Below, piece after piece: positions 34,533 to 43,847 of a stretch of DNA of 61,397 bases (position 1 is the first letter of the stretch; each line of letters begins with the position of its first letter). The DNA is from Oscillospiraceae bacterium. GTDB lineage: Bacteria > Bacillota > Clostridia > Oscillospirales > Acutalibacteraceae. The notes under the pieces are model-generated. The model was not told the DNA's origin. It ran no database searches and saw only the letters and a program-made list of their open reading frames with translations. Made by a program: the position numbers and the translations under genes. The stretch lies in NCBI GenBank assembly GCA_015065965.1, contig SVPH01000016.1, positions 1 to 61,397 of the forward strand, read 5' to 3'.

Positions 34533-35300
34533 ATGGATAAATCACTCCGCAGACCTGTTATTGCAGGCAACTGGAAAATGAACAATAATCCCGAGCAGAC
34601 AAAGGCTCTTATTGAAGCAATGAAGCCTCTCGTTGCAGGCGCTGACTGTGACGTTGTTATCTGCGCTCCCTATATCGACCTCTATGCCGCTATGGATGCA
34701 GCAGCAGGCTCAAACATTAAAATCGGTGCTGAAAACTGCCACTGGGCAGAAAAAGGCGCTTTCACAGGCGAAGTTTCAGCAGAAATGCTTAAGGCAGCAG
34801 GTGTTCCCTATGTTATCATCGGTCACTCAGAGCGCAGACAGTATTTCGGCGAAACAGACGAAACAGTTCGTGACAGAGTAAGAGCCGCTCTTAACGCAGG
34901 TCTTAAGGTTATCCTCTGCGTTGGCGAAGTTCTTGCAGAAAGAGAACTCGGCATAACCGCTGAAGTTGTAAGAAAGCAGACAAAAGTTGCTCTTTCAGGT
35001 GTTTCTGAAGCAGAACTTGCAAACATTATCATCGCTTATGAACCCGTTTGGGCTATCGGTACAGGTCTTACCGCTACTCCCGAGCAGGCAAACGAAGTTT
35101 GCGCTATCATCCGTGCTCTTATCGCTGAACTTTACACAAAGGATGCAGCAGATAAGTTTGTTATTCAGTACGGCGGTTCAATGAACGATGCTAACGCTGC
35201 TGAACTTCTTGCTCAGTATGATGTTGACGGCGGTCTTATCGGCGGCGCATCACTTGTTGCAGAGAAGTTTGCAAAGATTGTTGAAGCAGCATCTAAATAA
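34533..35300 (+). CDS. tpiA: triosephosphate isomerase
   Basis: 255 aa. AGNWKMN, the catalytic His in IIGHSERR and the catalytic Glu in AYEPVWAIGTG are intact. It interconverts dihydroxyacetone phosphate and glyceraldehyde-3-phosphate. GTAAGGAAG precedes the ATG. Confidence 0.97.
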   Translation: MDKSLRRPVIAGNWKMNNNPEQTKALIEAMKPLVAGADCDVVICAPYIDLYAAMDAAAGSNIKIGAENCHWAEKGAFTGEVSAEMLKAAGVPYVIIGHSERRQYFGETDETVRDRVRAALNAGLKVILCVGEVLAERELGITAEVVRKQTKVALSGVSEAELANIIIAYEPVWAIGTGLTATPEQANEVCAIIRALIAELYTKDAADKFVIQYGGSMNDANAAELLAQYDVDGGLIGGASLVAEKFAKIVEAASK

Positions 35301-35311
35301 AAAACGATGAT

Positions 35312-35338
35312 TGCAGGGGTCGGGTTTCGACCCCTGCA
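35312..35338 (+). terminator. hairpin between tpiA and gpmI
   Basis: An 11-bp perfect stem TGCAGGGGTCG/CGACCCCTGCA around GGTTT is followed only by TTTG. It is a weak or partial terminator, or an mRNA stabiliser. Confidence 0.6.
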
Positions 35339-35360
35339 TTTGATGAAAGGAAAATAGATT

Positions 35361-36881
35361 ATGAGCAAAAAACCCGTTCTTCTTTGCATCATGGACGGTT
35401 TCGGCAGAAATGACAGCGATTACGGCAACGCAATCGTTGCCGCCAAAACTCCAAATCTTGACAAAATTATGGCTGAAAACCCCATGACATATATTGGCGC
35501 ATCGGGCATGGATGTAGGTCTGCCTGACGGCCAGATGGGTAACAGCGAGGTTGGTCACACAAATATCGGTGCAGGCCGTGTTGTTTATCAGGAACTCACA
35601 AGAATCACAAAGTCAATCAATGACGGCGATTTCTTTGAGAATGAAGCACTTGTCGGCGCAATGGAAAACTGCAAAAAGAATAATTCGGCTCTTCACCTTA
35701 TGGGTCTGCTTTCAGACGGCGGCGTTCACAGCCACAACACTCATCTTTACGGCATCGTTAAGATGGCAAAGAAAATGGGCGTTGAAAATGTTTTTGTTCA
35801 TTGCCTTATGGACGGCAGAGATGTGCCTCCTACCTCAGGTAAGGATTTTATTGCTGACCTTTATAAAAACCTTGCGGAAATAGGTGTTGGTAAGATTGCA
35901 ACAATCATCGGCAGATATTATGCAATGGACAGAGATAACCGTTGGGAGCGCGTTGTTAAGGCATACGATGCAATGACAAAGTGCGAGGGTGTAAAGTTTG
36001 ACTGCGGCTGCGAAATGATGGAAGAATCATATAAGAACGAAGTTACCGATGAATTCATCGTTCCCGCTGTATCAAAGGATGCACAGCCTGTTTCGGATAA
36101 TGACTCGGTTGTATTCTTCAACTTCCGCCCCGACAGAGCAAGAGAAATCACAAGAGCATTTGTTGACGGCGAATTCAGCGGATTTGAGCGCGAGCAGATT
36201 AAGAATCTCTACTATGTATGTATGACACAGTATGATGCAACAATGCCCAATGTTCATGTTGCATTCAAACCCCAGACACTTGATAACACATTCGGTGAAT
36301 ATCTTTCGGCAAAGGGCATGACACAACTCAGAATTGCCGAAACCGAGAAGTATGCTCATGTAACATTCTTCTTCAACGGCGGTGTTGAAAAGCAGTATGA
36401 AGGTGAGGACAGAATCCTTGTTAAGTCACCTGCAGTTGCTACCTATGACCTTCAGCCCGAAATGAGCGCATATGAGGTAACCGATAAACTTGTTGAGGCA
36501 ATTGATACGGAGAAATACGATGTAATTATTCTCAACTACGCTAACTGTGACATGGTTGGTCATACAGGTGTGTTTGATGCTGCTGTTGCTGCTGTTGAAG
36601 CGGTTGATACCTGCGTCGGCAAAATCTGCGATGCTGTTTCTGCAAAGGGCGGCGTAATGCTTATCACTGCTGACCACGGCAATGCTGATAAGATGTATGA
36701 GCCCGACGGTTCACCTTTCACCGCTCACACAACAAATCCTGTTCCTTTTGTTGTAGTCGGTCACGATTGCAAACTTAAGGAAAACGGCGGCAAACTCTGC
36801 GATATCGCTCCCACAATGCTTGATATCATGGGCATTGAGCAGCCTGCGCAGATGACAGGTGAAAGCCTTATTGTTAAATAA
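35361..36881 (+). CDS. gpmI: 2,3-bisphosphoglycerate-independent phosphoglycerate mutase
   Basis: 506 aa. It converts 3- to 2-phosphoglycerate with manganese. The phosphatase-like metal site shows as CIMDGFG, the catalytic Ser in QMGNSEVGH, HCLMDGRDVPP, NFRPDRAR and TADHGNADKM. GAAAGGA precedes the ATG. Confidence 0.97.
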   Translation: MSKKPVLLCIMDGFGRNDSDYGNAIVAAKTPNLDKIMAENPMTYIGASGMDVGLPDGQMGNSEVGHTNIGAGRVVYQELTRITKSINDGDFFENEALVGAMENCKKNNSALHLMGLLSDGGVHSHNTHLYGIVKMAKKMGVENVFVHCLMDGRDVPPTSGKDFIADLYKNLAEIGVGKIATIIGRYYAMDRDNRWERVVKAYDAMTKCEGVKFDCGCEMMEESYKNEVTDEFIVPAVSKDAQPVSDNDSVVFFNFRPDRAREITRAFVDGEFSGFEREQIKNLYYVCMTQYDATMPNVHVAFKPQTLDNTFGEYLSAKGMTQLRIAETEKYAHVTFFFNGGVEKQYEGEDRILVKSPAVATYDLQPEMSAYEVTDKLVEAIDTEKYDVIILNYANCDMVGHTGVFDAAVAAVEAVDTCVGKICDAVSAKGGVMLITADHGNADKMYEPDGSPFTAHTTNPVPFVVVGHDCKLKENGGKLCDIAPTMLDIMGIEQPAQMTGESLIVK

Positions 36882-36904
36882 TTTTCCACGAATAAAAATA
36901 AAAT

Positions 36905-36943
36905 CACTCTGCACACTTTATAGTGAAAGCAGGGTGTTTTTTT
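36905..36943 (+). terminator. terminator of gpmI that also contains the ypeB ribosome site
   Basis: CACTCTGC/GCAGGGTG (with one G-U) encloses CACT/AGTG, then T7, then directly the ypeB ATG at 36944. The only Shine-Dalgarno candidate, AGGGTG, lies in the 3' arm. Confidence 0.82.
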
Positions 36944-38206
36944 ATGGCTGTAAAAAGAAGAAAGTTTATACGGACGGTTTCTTATCTGATCGCAGTTTGT
37001 GTTGTATTTGCTGTTGCCGGCAATTTTTCACGCAGTGCAAAAGCATCGTATGAAGATACACTTGAAAAAGTGCGTTTTGAAGGACTTAATTCTCTTTGCG
37101 AATATATGCATGAACTCAGCGGCGGATTGAGTCTGCTTGCCGTTTCATCGGGTGAATCCGTTGCGGACAGTTCATATTATGTCAGTGCGCGTGCTGTAGG
37201 CGCTCTCGGCAGCGCAGGCTGTTTTAACAGCGAAAAAACCGTTAATATCAGCCACTTTCTGAAAACTGTTTATGATTTTTCGCAAAGTTTTTCAGGGGAT
37301 GATATCGCCCGTGAAACTGCGGCAAAATTCTCCGATTATGCGGAGGAAGTGTATTATCATCTGAGCGATATTACGGCTGCGATATTGGGCGGAGCATATT
37401 CTCTCAGTGAATATGGCAGCCCTTACGCACGAAACAAACAGCCTTATTTTGAGAATTATCTTGATTATTCAAACGGCAGCGAGGATGAGATTTTTGCGCT
37501 TGCCGCATCGGCACAGGCGACTGTTTCAAATTGCGAATTTCTTAACGGAAAGGAAACAATTTCGGCTGAAAAAGCAAAACAGAAGGCAAGTGAAATAATC
37601 GGTATTGATGCTGTGCTGTGGCGAGAAAATGTGAATAAAAGCGAAAATAGTTTTGAGGTTTATTCTTTTACTCATGGTGATACGGCGATTGATATCTGCA
37701 AATCGGGCGGTGTTTTGTGCAGGGTTATAAGCCCAGGACCGAGTGCAGAAAGAATCTATTCATATGACGATGCACTTTTAAAAGCGGAAGATTTCCTAAG
37801 CCGCTACGGATATAAAAACATGAAAGTAATGGGCAGCGAAACAGGAGAGTTTACTGCCTGTTTTCTGTTCGTTCCTGAGATTAACGGTGTGCTGTTGATG
37901 AACGCTTCGGTTCAAATTGAGGTTTGTCTTTCAAGCGGCGGTATAAGTTTTTTTGATGCTTCGGATTATATAAAGAATTTCCGCTATGATATTTACTCAA
38001 CTGATGAAATACCTGATATAAGCGGGGTTTTGCCTTCGAACCTTGCACTTGAGAATGTTTTTGTTTGTTTTGAGGAGATTAACGGCAGAGAAAAAGTTTG
38101 TTATCTTGCAGTTTGCAGGTATGGCAGTGATGAGGTATATGTTTATATTGACCGTTTCAGTTTAAAAGTTATCAAAACCCTTATAAAAAACACTTTACCA
38201 AATTAA
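36944..38206 (+). CDS. ypeB: spore-germination protein YpeB-like
   Basis: 420 aa. N-terminal anchor (about 10-30) and the YpeB body with LEKVRFEGLNSLCEYM, then PepSY-like C-terminal modules (FLSRYGYKNMKVMG). YpeB stabilises and localises the cortex-lytic enzyme SleB in spores. sleB normally sits beside it but is absent here. The ATG at 36944 is preferred over the GTG at 36923 inside the terminator. Confidence 0.88.
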   Translation: MAVKRRKFIRTVSYLIAVCVVFAVAGNFSRSAKASYEDTLEKVRFEGLNSLCEYMHELSGGLSLLAVSSGESVADSSYYVSARAVGALGSAGCFNSEKTVNISHFLKTVYDFSQSFSGDDIARETAAKFSDYAEEVYYHLSDITAAILGGAYSLSEYGSPYARNKQPYFENYLDYSNGSEDEIFALAASAQATVSNCEFLNGKETISAEKAKQKASEIIGIDAVLWRENVNKSENSFEVYSFTHGDTAIDICKSGGVLCRVISPGPSAERIYSYDDALLKAEDFLSRYGYKNMKVMGSETGEFTACFLFVPEINGVLLMNASVQIEVCLSSGGISFFDASDYIKNFRYDIYSTDEIPDISGVLPSNLALENVFVCFEEINGREKVCYLAVCRYGSDEVYVYIDRFSLKVIKTLIKNTLPN

Positions 38207-38252
38207 ACTAATGTGATATATTTAAATCAAAGTGAATTAAGGAGGAGATAAA

Positions 38253-39695
38253 ATGAAACGCACTCTCAAAATTCTTTCGCTCATCATGGCGATGATTATG
38301 CTCATGCAGGCACTGCTCATGTCATCAAACGCTGCATTTGATGCACCAAAACTTTCTGACTCGGAGTGGGATAATCTTTATGAGTCGCTCTGCGACGAAA
38401 ACACATTGCCCATGCTTTGTGTCGGTGCGGATGAAGGTGAGGTCAGCCTTTGCTGGCATGCGGATAAAGATACCGCCAATCCGAAAGTCCGCCTTGCAAA
38501 AAATTCCGCAATGACAGATGCTGCCGTTTATGCAGGTAAAACAACAGAGGCGGAAACCGAAAATCAGGTTGTCTGCCGAGTTATAATGAATGGTCTTGAA
38601 GAAAACACAACATATTATTATCAGTGGTATGGCGACAACGGCTGGAGCAAAGCATATAAATATGAAACCAAGTCGTTCGACGACCACAAGGCGCTTGTTA
38701 TCGGTGATATTCAGATCGGCGGTCAGACTGAAGATTCCAAGGTGCAGTCTTTTAACGGAAAAACATGGAATAATGTTCTTGCGGAAGCGCTTAAAGAAAA
38801 CCCCGATATCAGTTATATGGTGTCGCCCGGCGATAACACTTCGACCGGTCAGACTGCTGCGGAATGGCAAACATTGCTCATGCCTCAGGGCGTGCGCGGT
38901 CTGCCGATGGCTCTTGCAATCGGCAACCACGATAAAAAAGGCATGACCTATAATTATTACACCAATATGCCCAATGAGTATTTCGGTAAATATTTTGAAG
39001 GACTTGACCGAGATTTCTGGTTCCGTTACGGCGATGTTCTCTACCTTGTTTTTGATGCATGTTCGGCATCCGCTGCCGACCACATGGCAATGGCAAAAGA
39101 AGCGGTTGAGAAAAATCCCGACGCAAAATGGCGAATCGGCGTCATGCATCAGGCGCTTTTCGGCCCTGCGTTCTGTGCGTTCAGTGCAGAAACTCAGATT
39201 CTTCTCAACGCAGTATTTACTCCGATTTTTGATACATTTGATGTTGACCTTGTTCTCACGGGACACAGCCATATTCAGGGACGCTCAAACTTCATGTATG
39301 AGAGCATGACAATCGGAAAGGCTGAAAGCGGAAAAACATATACTGACCCGCTCGGAACGGTTTATGTTAATGTTAATGCTATCTGCGATCAGAACAGTTT
39401 TGAGGAATACGAATGGCTTAACCTGCCTTATGTTGCTTACAGTTTCGGTAAAAACGATGTAACTACATATTCAACCCTTGAGTTCAAAGGTGATTCAATG
39501 ACCCTTGAAACAAGAAGAGGCGATAACAGCGAGTTGCTTGACAGCCTTACAATCGTAAAGACTGATGATGACCATAACGATAATTCAATCTTCAAGTTCT
39601 TCCATAGAGTTCTTTATAAAGTTGTTGAATTTCTCGGCTTGGTATATCTTGAAGGGGATAAGATAACCGTAGCAATCAGAGGCGGACATTTCTAA
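38253..39695 (+). CDS. secreted metallophosphoesterase with N-terminal Fn3-like domain
   Basis: 480 aa. Signal peptide (1-27). A purple-acid-phosphatase N-terminal domain (LEENTTYYYQWYGDNGWS) is followed by the metal site GDIQIGG, SPGDNT, IGNHD, and GHSHIQGRS. It probably removes phosphate from outside substrates. AAGGAGGAG precedes the ATG; TTTACC-17-TATATT is a possible promoter. Confidence 0.9.
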   Translation: MKRTLKILSLIMAMIMLMQALLMSSNAAFDAPKLSDSEWDNLYESLCDENTLPMLCVGADEGEVSLCWHADKDTANPKVRLAKNSAMTDAAVYAGKTTEAETENQVVCRVIMNGLEENTTYYYQWYGDNGWSKAYKYETKSFDDHKALVIGDIQIGGQTEDSKVQSFNGKTWNNVLAEALKENPDISYMVSPGDNTSTGQTAAEWQTLLMPQGVRGLPMALAIGNHDKKGMTYNYYTNMPNEYFGKYFEGLDRDFWFRYGDVLYLVFDACSASAADHMAMAKEAVEKNPDAKWRIGVMHQALFGPAFCAFSAETQILLNAVFTPIFDTFDVDLVLTGHSHIQGRSNFMYESMTIGKAESGKTYTDPLGTVYVNVNAICDQNSFEEYEWLNLPYVAYSFGKNDVTTYSTLEFKGDSMTLETRRGDNSELLDSLTIVKTDDDHNDNSIFKFFHRVLYKVVEFLGLVYLEGDKITVAIRGGHF

Positions 39696-39702
39696 AAAAA
39701 TA

Positions 39703-39736
39703 ACCGGTTCACTGTTCAAGTGAACCGGTCTTTTTT
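39703..39736. terminator. bidirectional terminator
   Basis: ACCGGTTCACT/AGTGAACCGGT around GTTCA, then CTTTTTT, with an A run on the other side. Confidence 0.92.
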
Positions 39737-39743
39737 ATAGGAA

Positions 39744-40604
39744 TTAAAGGCTTTCTGCAACCTTCTTCATTGCGTCCCAACCCTCTTTGCTGATGGGGAG
39801 GAAGGGCTTGCGGCAGGGACCCATGTCAATGCCCATATGGGTAAGAACTGCCTTTTCGCACTGGAAAACGCCGTACTTAATCATTTCAGAGATAATTACA
39901 TTGGCTTCGTTCTGAATTTCCTGAGCCTTTGCGATGCTGCCGTTGTGGAATTCATCGTAAATCTTAAGGAACTTATCGCCCATGAAGTTATACGTGCTGC
40001 CGATTGCGCCGTCTGCACCCATTGCGAGGCCGCCGAGACACATTTCGTCAAAGCCGTTAAATACGGTTACGCCGTCAATCTTCTCTTTGAACTGCTGGAG
40101 CGCAAAAAGGTCGGCTGAGGTGTGCTTGATACCGATGAAACGCTTATCTTGGAACATCTCTGCAGCGTAGTCTGCGGTGAAAGTAAAGCCGTTGCCGCCG
40201 GGGAAGTTGTAAACAACCATGGGGATATTTACGCTTGAAACGATATCGGTGTAATACTGCTTGATAGCGGCTGCGGGGAATGAATAGTAGAAAGGAGCAA
40301 CGGCTGAAACTGCATCATAGCCGAGGCTTTCCGCTGTTTTTGCCATATCAATTGCTGCATCTGTTGAAATTGCGCCGCAGTGAGCAATCATAGGCACTTT
40401 ATCGCCTGCTGCTTCTTTAACAATGCGGAAAACTTCCTTGCGTTCCTCAGCGGTCATAACCATGCTTTCGCCTGTGCTGCCGCCTACATAAAAGCCGTTT
40501 ATGCCTTTTTCAAGGTTGAATTCAACAAGTTTTTTAAGTGCTGACTCATTAATTGTGTAATCTTCTTTGAAAGGGGTAAGAAGTGCAGTGAAAATACCTT
40601 TCAT
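39744..40604 (-). CDS. N-acetylneuraminate lyase / DapA-family aldolase
   Basis: 286 aa. The Schiff-base Lys lies in FIGIKHTSADLFALQQF, Tyr in MVVYNFPGG, and GGSTGES is the substrate carboxylate loop. GIKHTSADL favours sialic-acid lyase (NanA) over dihydrodipicolinate synthase. It would split sialic acid to ManNAc and pyruvate. No other sialic-acid gene is nearby, so substrate is not proven. Confidence 0.85.
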   Translation of the reverse strand: MKGIFTALLTPFKEDYTINESALKKLVEFNLEKGINGFYVGGSTGESMVMTAEERKEVFRIVKEAAGDKVPMIAHCGAISTDAAIDMAKTAESLGYDAVSAVAPFYYSFPAAAIKQYYTDIVSSVNIPMVVYNFPGGNGFTFTADYAAEMFQDKRFIGIKHTSADLFALQQFKEKIDGVTVFNGFDEMCLGGLAMGADGAIGSTYNFMGDKFLKIYDEFHNGSIAKAQEIQNEANVIISEMIKYGVFQCEKAVLTHMGIDMGPCRKPFLPISKEGWDAMKKVAESL

Positions 40605-40624
40605 GTTTAAACATCTCCTATCAA

Positions 40625-41875
40625 TTATTCATAAATGGGATAACGCTCGCAGATTTCGTTGACACCTTGCTTTATCTTTTCTGCGCTGTTTTCAAAATCG
40701 GTTGCGCAAAGATAAATGAATTCTGCAATTTTATCCATATCTTCTTCGTTAAGACCTCTTGATGTTACTGCGGCAGTGCCGAGTCTTATACCGCTTGTAA
40801 CAAAGGGTTTCTCAGGGTCATTCGGAATGGCGTTTTTGTTTGCTGTGATATAAACGGAATCGAGTCTGTGCTCAAGTTCTTTGCCGGTGATGCCTGTAGA
40901 GCGAAGGTCAACAAGCATAAGGTGGTTATCAGTGCCGCCTGAAACAAGGTTGATTCCTCTTGAAAGCAGACCTTTTGCAAGAGCTGCTGCGTTTTTAACA
41001 ATATTTTCCTGATATACTTTGAATGAGGGATCAAGCGCTTCGCCGAAGCAAACTGCTTTTGCTGCTATAACATGCATCAAAGGACCGCCCTGATTGCCGG
41101 GGAAGATTGCCTTGTTGATAGCAGGTGCGAGTTCTTCGGTTGAAAGAATAAGACCGCCTCTGGGACCTCTGAGTGTTTTATGGGTTGTGGTTGTAACGAT
41201 ATCGGCATAGGGTACCGGTGAGGGATGGAGCCCTGCTGCTACAAGACCAGCAATGTGAGCCATATCAACCATGAAGTATGCACCGACTGACTTTGCTATT
41301 TTGCCGATACGCTCAAAATCAATGATTCTGGGGTATGCCGATGCACCTGCAACAATGAGTTTGGGCTTAACTTCATTTGCGTTTTTTTCAAATTCGTCGT
41401 AGTCGATAAAACCGTCATCGTTAACACCGTAGGGGATAAATTTATAAAGTTTGCCGCTTGCGTTTACGGGTGAGCCGTGAGTAAGGTGGCCGCCGTGCGC
41501 AAGGTTCATGCCCATAACAACATCGCCGGGTTCAAGGATGGCTGCATAGGCTGCCATGTTAGCCTGAGCACCCGAGTGGGGCTGAACATTTGCGGCTTGT
41601 GCACCGAAAAGTTTTTTTGCTCTTTCAATAGCGATTGTTTCAACAACATCCACGCATTCGCAGCCGCCGTAGTATCTTTTACCGGGGTAACCTTCGGCGT
41701 ATTTATTTGTGAGAACACTGCCCATTGCAGCCATAACTGCAGGGGAAACGATATTCTCCGATGCGATAAGTTCAAGGTTTCTTCTTTGTCTGCCGAGTTC
41801 AGCCTGCATTGCAAGACCGACTTCTTCATCCGCTTTTATAACAGCGGAGATTGTGTCAATATAGTCTGAAAACAT
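40625..41875 (-). CDS. glyA: serine hydroxymethyltransferase
   Basis: 416 aa. It interconverts serine and glycine using tetrahydrofolate. PLP-Lys is in [21 protein letters not shown] and [15 protein letters not shown] are conserved. The ATG at 41875 follows GTGGGGT; the frame reaches 41935 without a site. It is 20 bases downstream-coupled with the aldolase gene. Confidence 0.97.
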   Translation of the reverse strand: MFSDYIDTISAVIKADEEVGLAMQAELGRQRRNLELIASENIVSPAVMAAMGSVLTNKYAEGYPGKRYYGGCECVDVVETIAIERAKKLFGAQAANVQPHSGAQANMAAYAAILEPGDVVMGMNLAHGGHLTHGSPVNASGKLYKFIPYGVNDDGFIDYDEFEKNANEVKPKLIVAGASAYPRIIDFERIGKIAKSVGAYFMVDMAHIAGLVAAGLHPSPVPYADIVTTTTHKTLRGPRGGLILSTEELAPAINKAIFPGNQGGPLMHVIAAKAVCFGEALDPSFKVYQENIVKNAAALAKGLLSRGINLVSGGTDNHLMLVDLRSTGITGKELEHRLDSVYITANKNAIPNDPEKPFVTSGIRLGTAAVTSRGLNEEDMDKIAEFIYLCATDFENSAEKIKQGVNEICERYPIYE

Positions 41876-41958
41876 AAAATACCCCACTTTCTTATTATCT
41901 ACAACATAATAACACAAAAAACAATGAAGTGTCAAACTGCATTGTTAACAAAAAATAC

Positions 41959-41987
41959 TTGTATTATTTTTATAAATAGGTTATACT
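41959..41987 (+). promoter_or_regulatory. sigma-A promoter
   Basis: TTGTAT, 17 bases, TATACT, about 30 bases before the gene at 42018. Confidence 0.75.
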
Positions 41988-42017
41988 GTATGATAACACA
42001 AATAAGGAGATGAATCC

Positions 42018-43757
42018 ATGGATCCTATAAAAGTAGATTTTTCCAAGAAGAACGGCGGAGGAAAAAAAGAAATTGTTATTCCTCCGGAAAAAGCAGCGCT
42101 TAAGATTGTGCTCAGCATAGTATGTATGCTTGTTTTCGCTGTAGTTGCATTTTATGTTATGCTTCCCGCAGTCAACTTCAAGGAATATGATTTTTATCTT
42201 TATCTTGGCATGGTTGCCGCTTCATATGTTGTATTTAACGGCATTTTCTCAAATGTAATGGCAAAGCCTGAATATATTCCTTATGTTAAAAAGAGAGCAA
42301 TCGTTCCCGGCGTAATCATCGGCATTCTTGTTGTTGCAGTGGGTATCGGCTATCTTGTTTCAAGCGAATTTTTCAGAGCAAAGTCATACAGCGAAATCAT
42401 TACGGTCAACAACGGAAGTTTTACGGAAGAAATTGAGGCACAGGATATTGAATCGTTTAAAGATATACCCAAACTTGATAATGATTCGGCAACCGAACTT
42501 GCAAACAAAGCGCTCGGCGACCTTGCAGAAAAAGGTTATGTTTCTCAGTTTACCGCTTCGGCAGAAAGTACACAGATTAACTATAACGAAACACCTGTAA
42601 GAGTTGCTCCGCTTAAATATGCAAGCATAATCAAATGGCTTTATAATACAAAAGAAGGCCTGCCCGGCTATGTTATCATTGACATGGCTGATGAAAGTAC
42701 CAAATTTATGGATGCAACCGTTAAATATTCAACCGCTGAGTATTTCAACAAAAAACTCAGCCGTCATCTTCGCTTTGAATATCCCACTTATATGTTTGGC
42801 GATGCAACATTTGAAATTGACGATAACGGCGTTCCCTATTGGATTTGTCCCAGACTTGATAAGACAATCGGTCTTTTCGGCGGAACTGATGTAATAGGTG
42901 CGGTTATGGTTGATGCCGCAACAGGCGAATGCGTATACTACGATATTGATGTGTTCAGAACAGATGAGTCGCTTAAATGGGTTGACCGAGTTTATGATTC
43001 GGACCTCATTGTTCAGCAGTACAACTACTACGGCAAATACAGAGACGGCTTCTGGAACTCAATTCTCGGTCAGAAGAACGTTATCACAACAACTCAGGGT
43101 TATAACTACATCGCCAAAGATGATGATGTATGGATGTATACAGGCGTTACATCAGTAACATCTGACAGTTCAATCACAGGTTTTGTACTTGTTAACCAGA
43201 GAACAAAAGAGTCTATTTATTATCCCGTAACGGGCGGTACTGAGGCTTCGGCTCAGGAGGCTGCACAGGGACGAGTTAAGCAGTATAACTACACTGCAAC
43301 ATTCCCTCTTATCGTTAATATTGACGGACAGCCGACTTACTTTATGTCACTTAAAGATGCAAGCAATATCGTTCAGCAGTATGCGCTTATCAATGTTAAT
43401 CAGTATAACAAGATTGGCGCAACAAGCAACGATTTGAGCACATGCCTTGATAACTACAGAAAGTCGCTTAAATCAAACGGCGCGGAGATTATTGTTGACC
43501 AGACTCCCGTTGTTGATGAAAATGATGAGCCTGCAGCAGAAACTCTTACTGCAACAGGCACAATTTCACAAATCAGAACCGCAGTTAAGGGCGGCGACAG
43601 TTATTACTATATTAAACTTGACTCAAATGCGGCATATTTCTCAATCGCTGCTTCAAAGGATGAAACCGTTGTTATCCTTAATGCAGGCGACAGCGTAACA
43701 ATTACCTATTCAGGCGAAGGTGCTATAATTGCTGCTGATTCGATAAAAATAAATTGA
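42018..43757 (+). CDS. uncharacterised membrane protein with large outside domain
   Basis: 579 aa. A basic N-terminus is followed by three membrane spans (about 27-48, 58-78, 93-113) and then about 460 outside residues. TGFVLVNQRTKESIYYPV and QPTYFMSLKDA are strongly patterned, and a C-terminal OB-like strand region follows. I recall similar uncharacterised Clostridia proteins but no proven role. AAGGAG precedes the ATG. It is monocistronic. Confidence 0.78.
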   Translation: MDPIKVDFSKKNGGGKKEIVIPPEKAALKIVLSIVCMLVFAVVAFYVMLPAVNFKEYDFYLYLGMVAASYVVFNGIFSNVMAKPEYIPYVKKRAIVPGVIIGILVVAVGIGYLVSSEFFRAKSYSEIITVNNGSFTEEIEAQDIESFKDIPKLDNDSATELANKALGDLAEKGYVSQFTASAESTQINYNETPVRVAPLKYASIIKWLYNTKEGLPGYVIIDMADESTKFMDATVKYSTAEYFNKKLSRHLRFEYPTYMFGDATFEIDDNGVPYWICPRLDKTIGLFGGTDVIGAVMVDAATGECVYYDIDVFRTDESLKWVDRVYDSDLIVQQYNYYGKYRDGFWNSILGQKNVITTTQGYNYIAKDDDVWMYTGVTSVTSDSSITGFVLVNQRTKESIYYPVTGGTEASAQEAAQGRVKQYNYTATFPLIVNIDGQPTYFMSLKDASNIVQQYALINVNQYNKIGATSNDLSTCLDNYRKSLKSNGAEIIVDQTPVVDENDEPAAETLTATGTISQIRTAVKGGDSYYYIKLDSNAAYFSIAASKDETVVILNAGDSVTITYSGEGAIIAADSIKIN

Positions 43758-43761
43758 TTTT

Positions 43762-43789
43762 AAAGCCGTCGCGTTTGCGGCGGCTTTTT
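43762..43789 (+). terminator. rho-independent terminator
   Basis: AAAGCCGTCGC/GCGGCGGCTTT (one G-U) around GTTT, then T. Confidence 0.9.
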
Positions 43790-43847
43790 CAAAAGACAAA
43801 ACGGATATAATAATCATAAAACTGTTATGTCGCTCCAAGGAGAAATT

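Noticed and set aside
36890-36920. Sigma-G promoter for ypeB (GAATA and CACTTTA)
   Set aside because: The spacer is 19 bases and the -10 is imperfect, so it is only a hypothesis.
40605-40624. Tetrahydrofolate or glycine riboswitch near glyA
   Set aside because: The leaders are too short and no consensus is seen.
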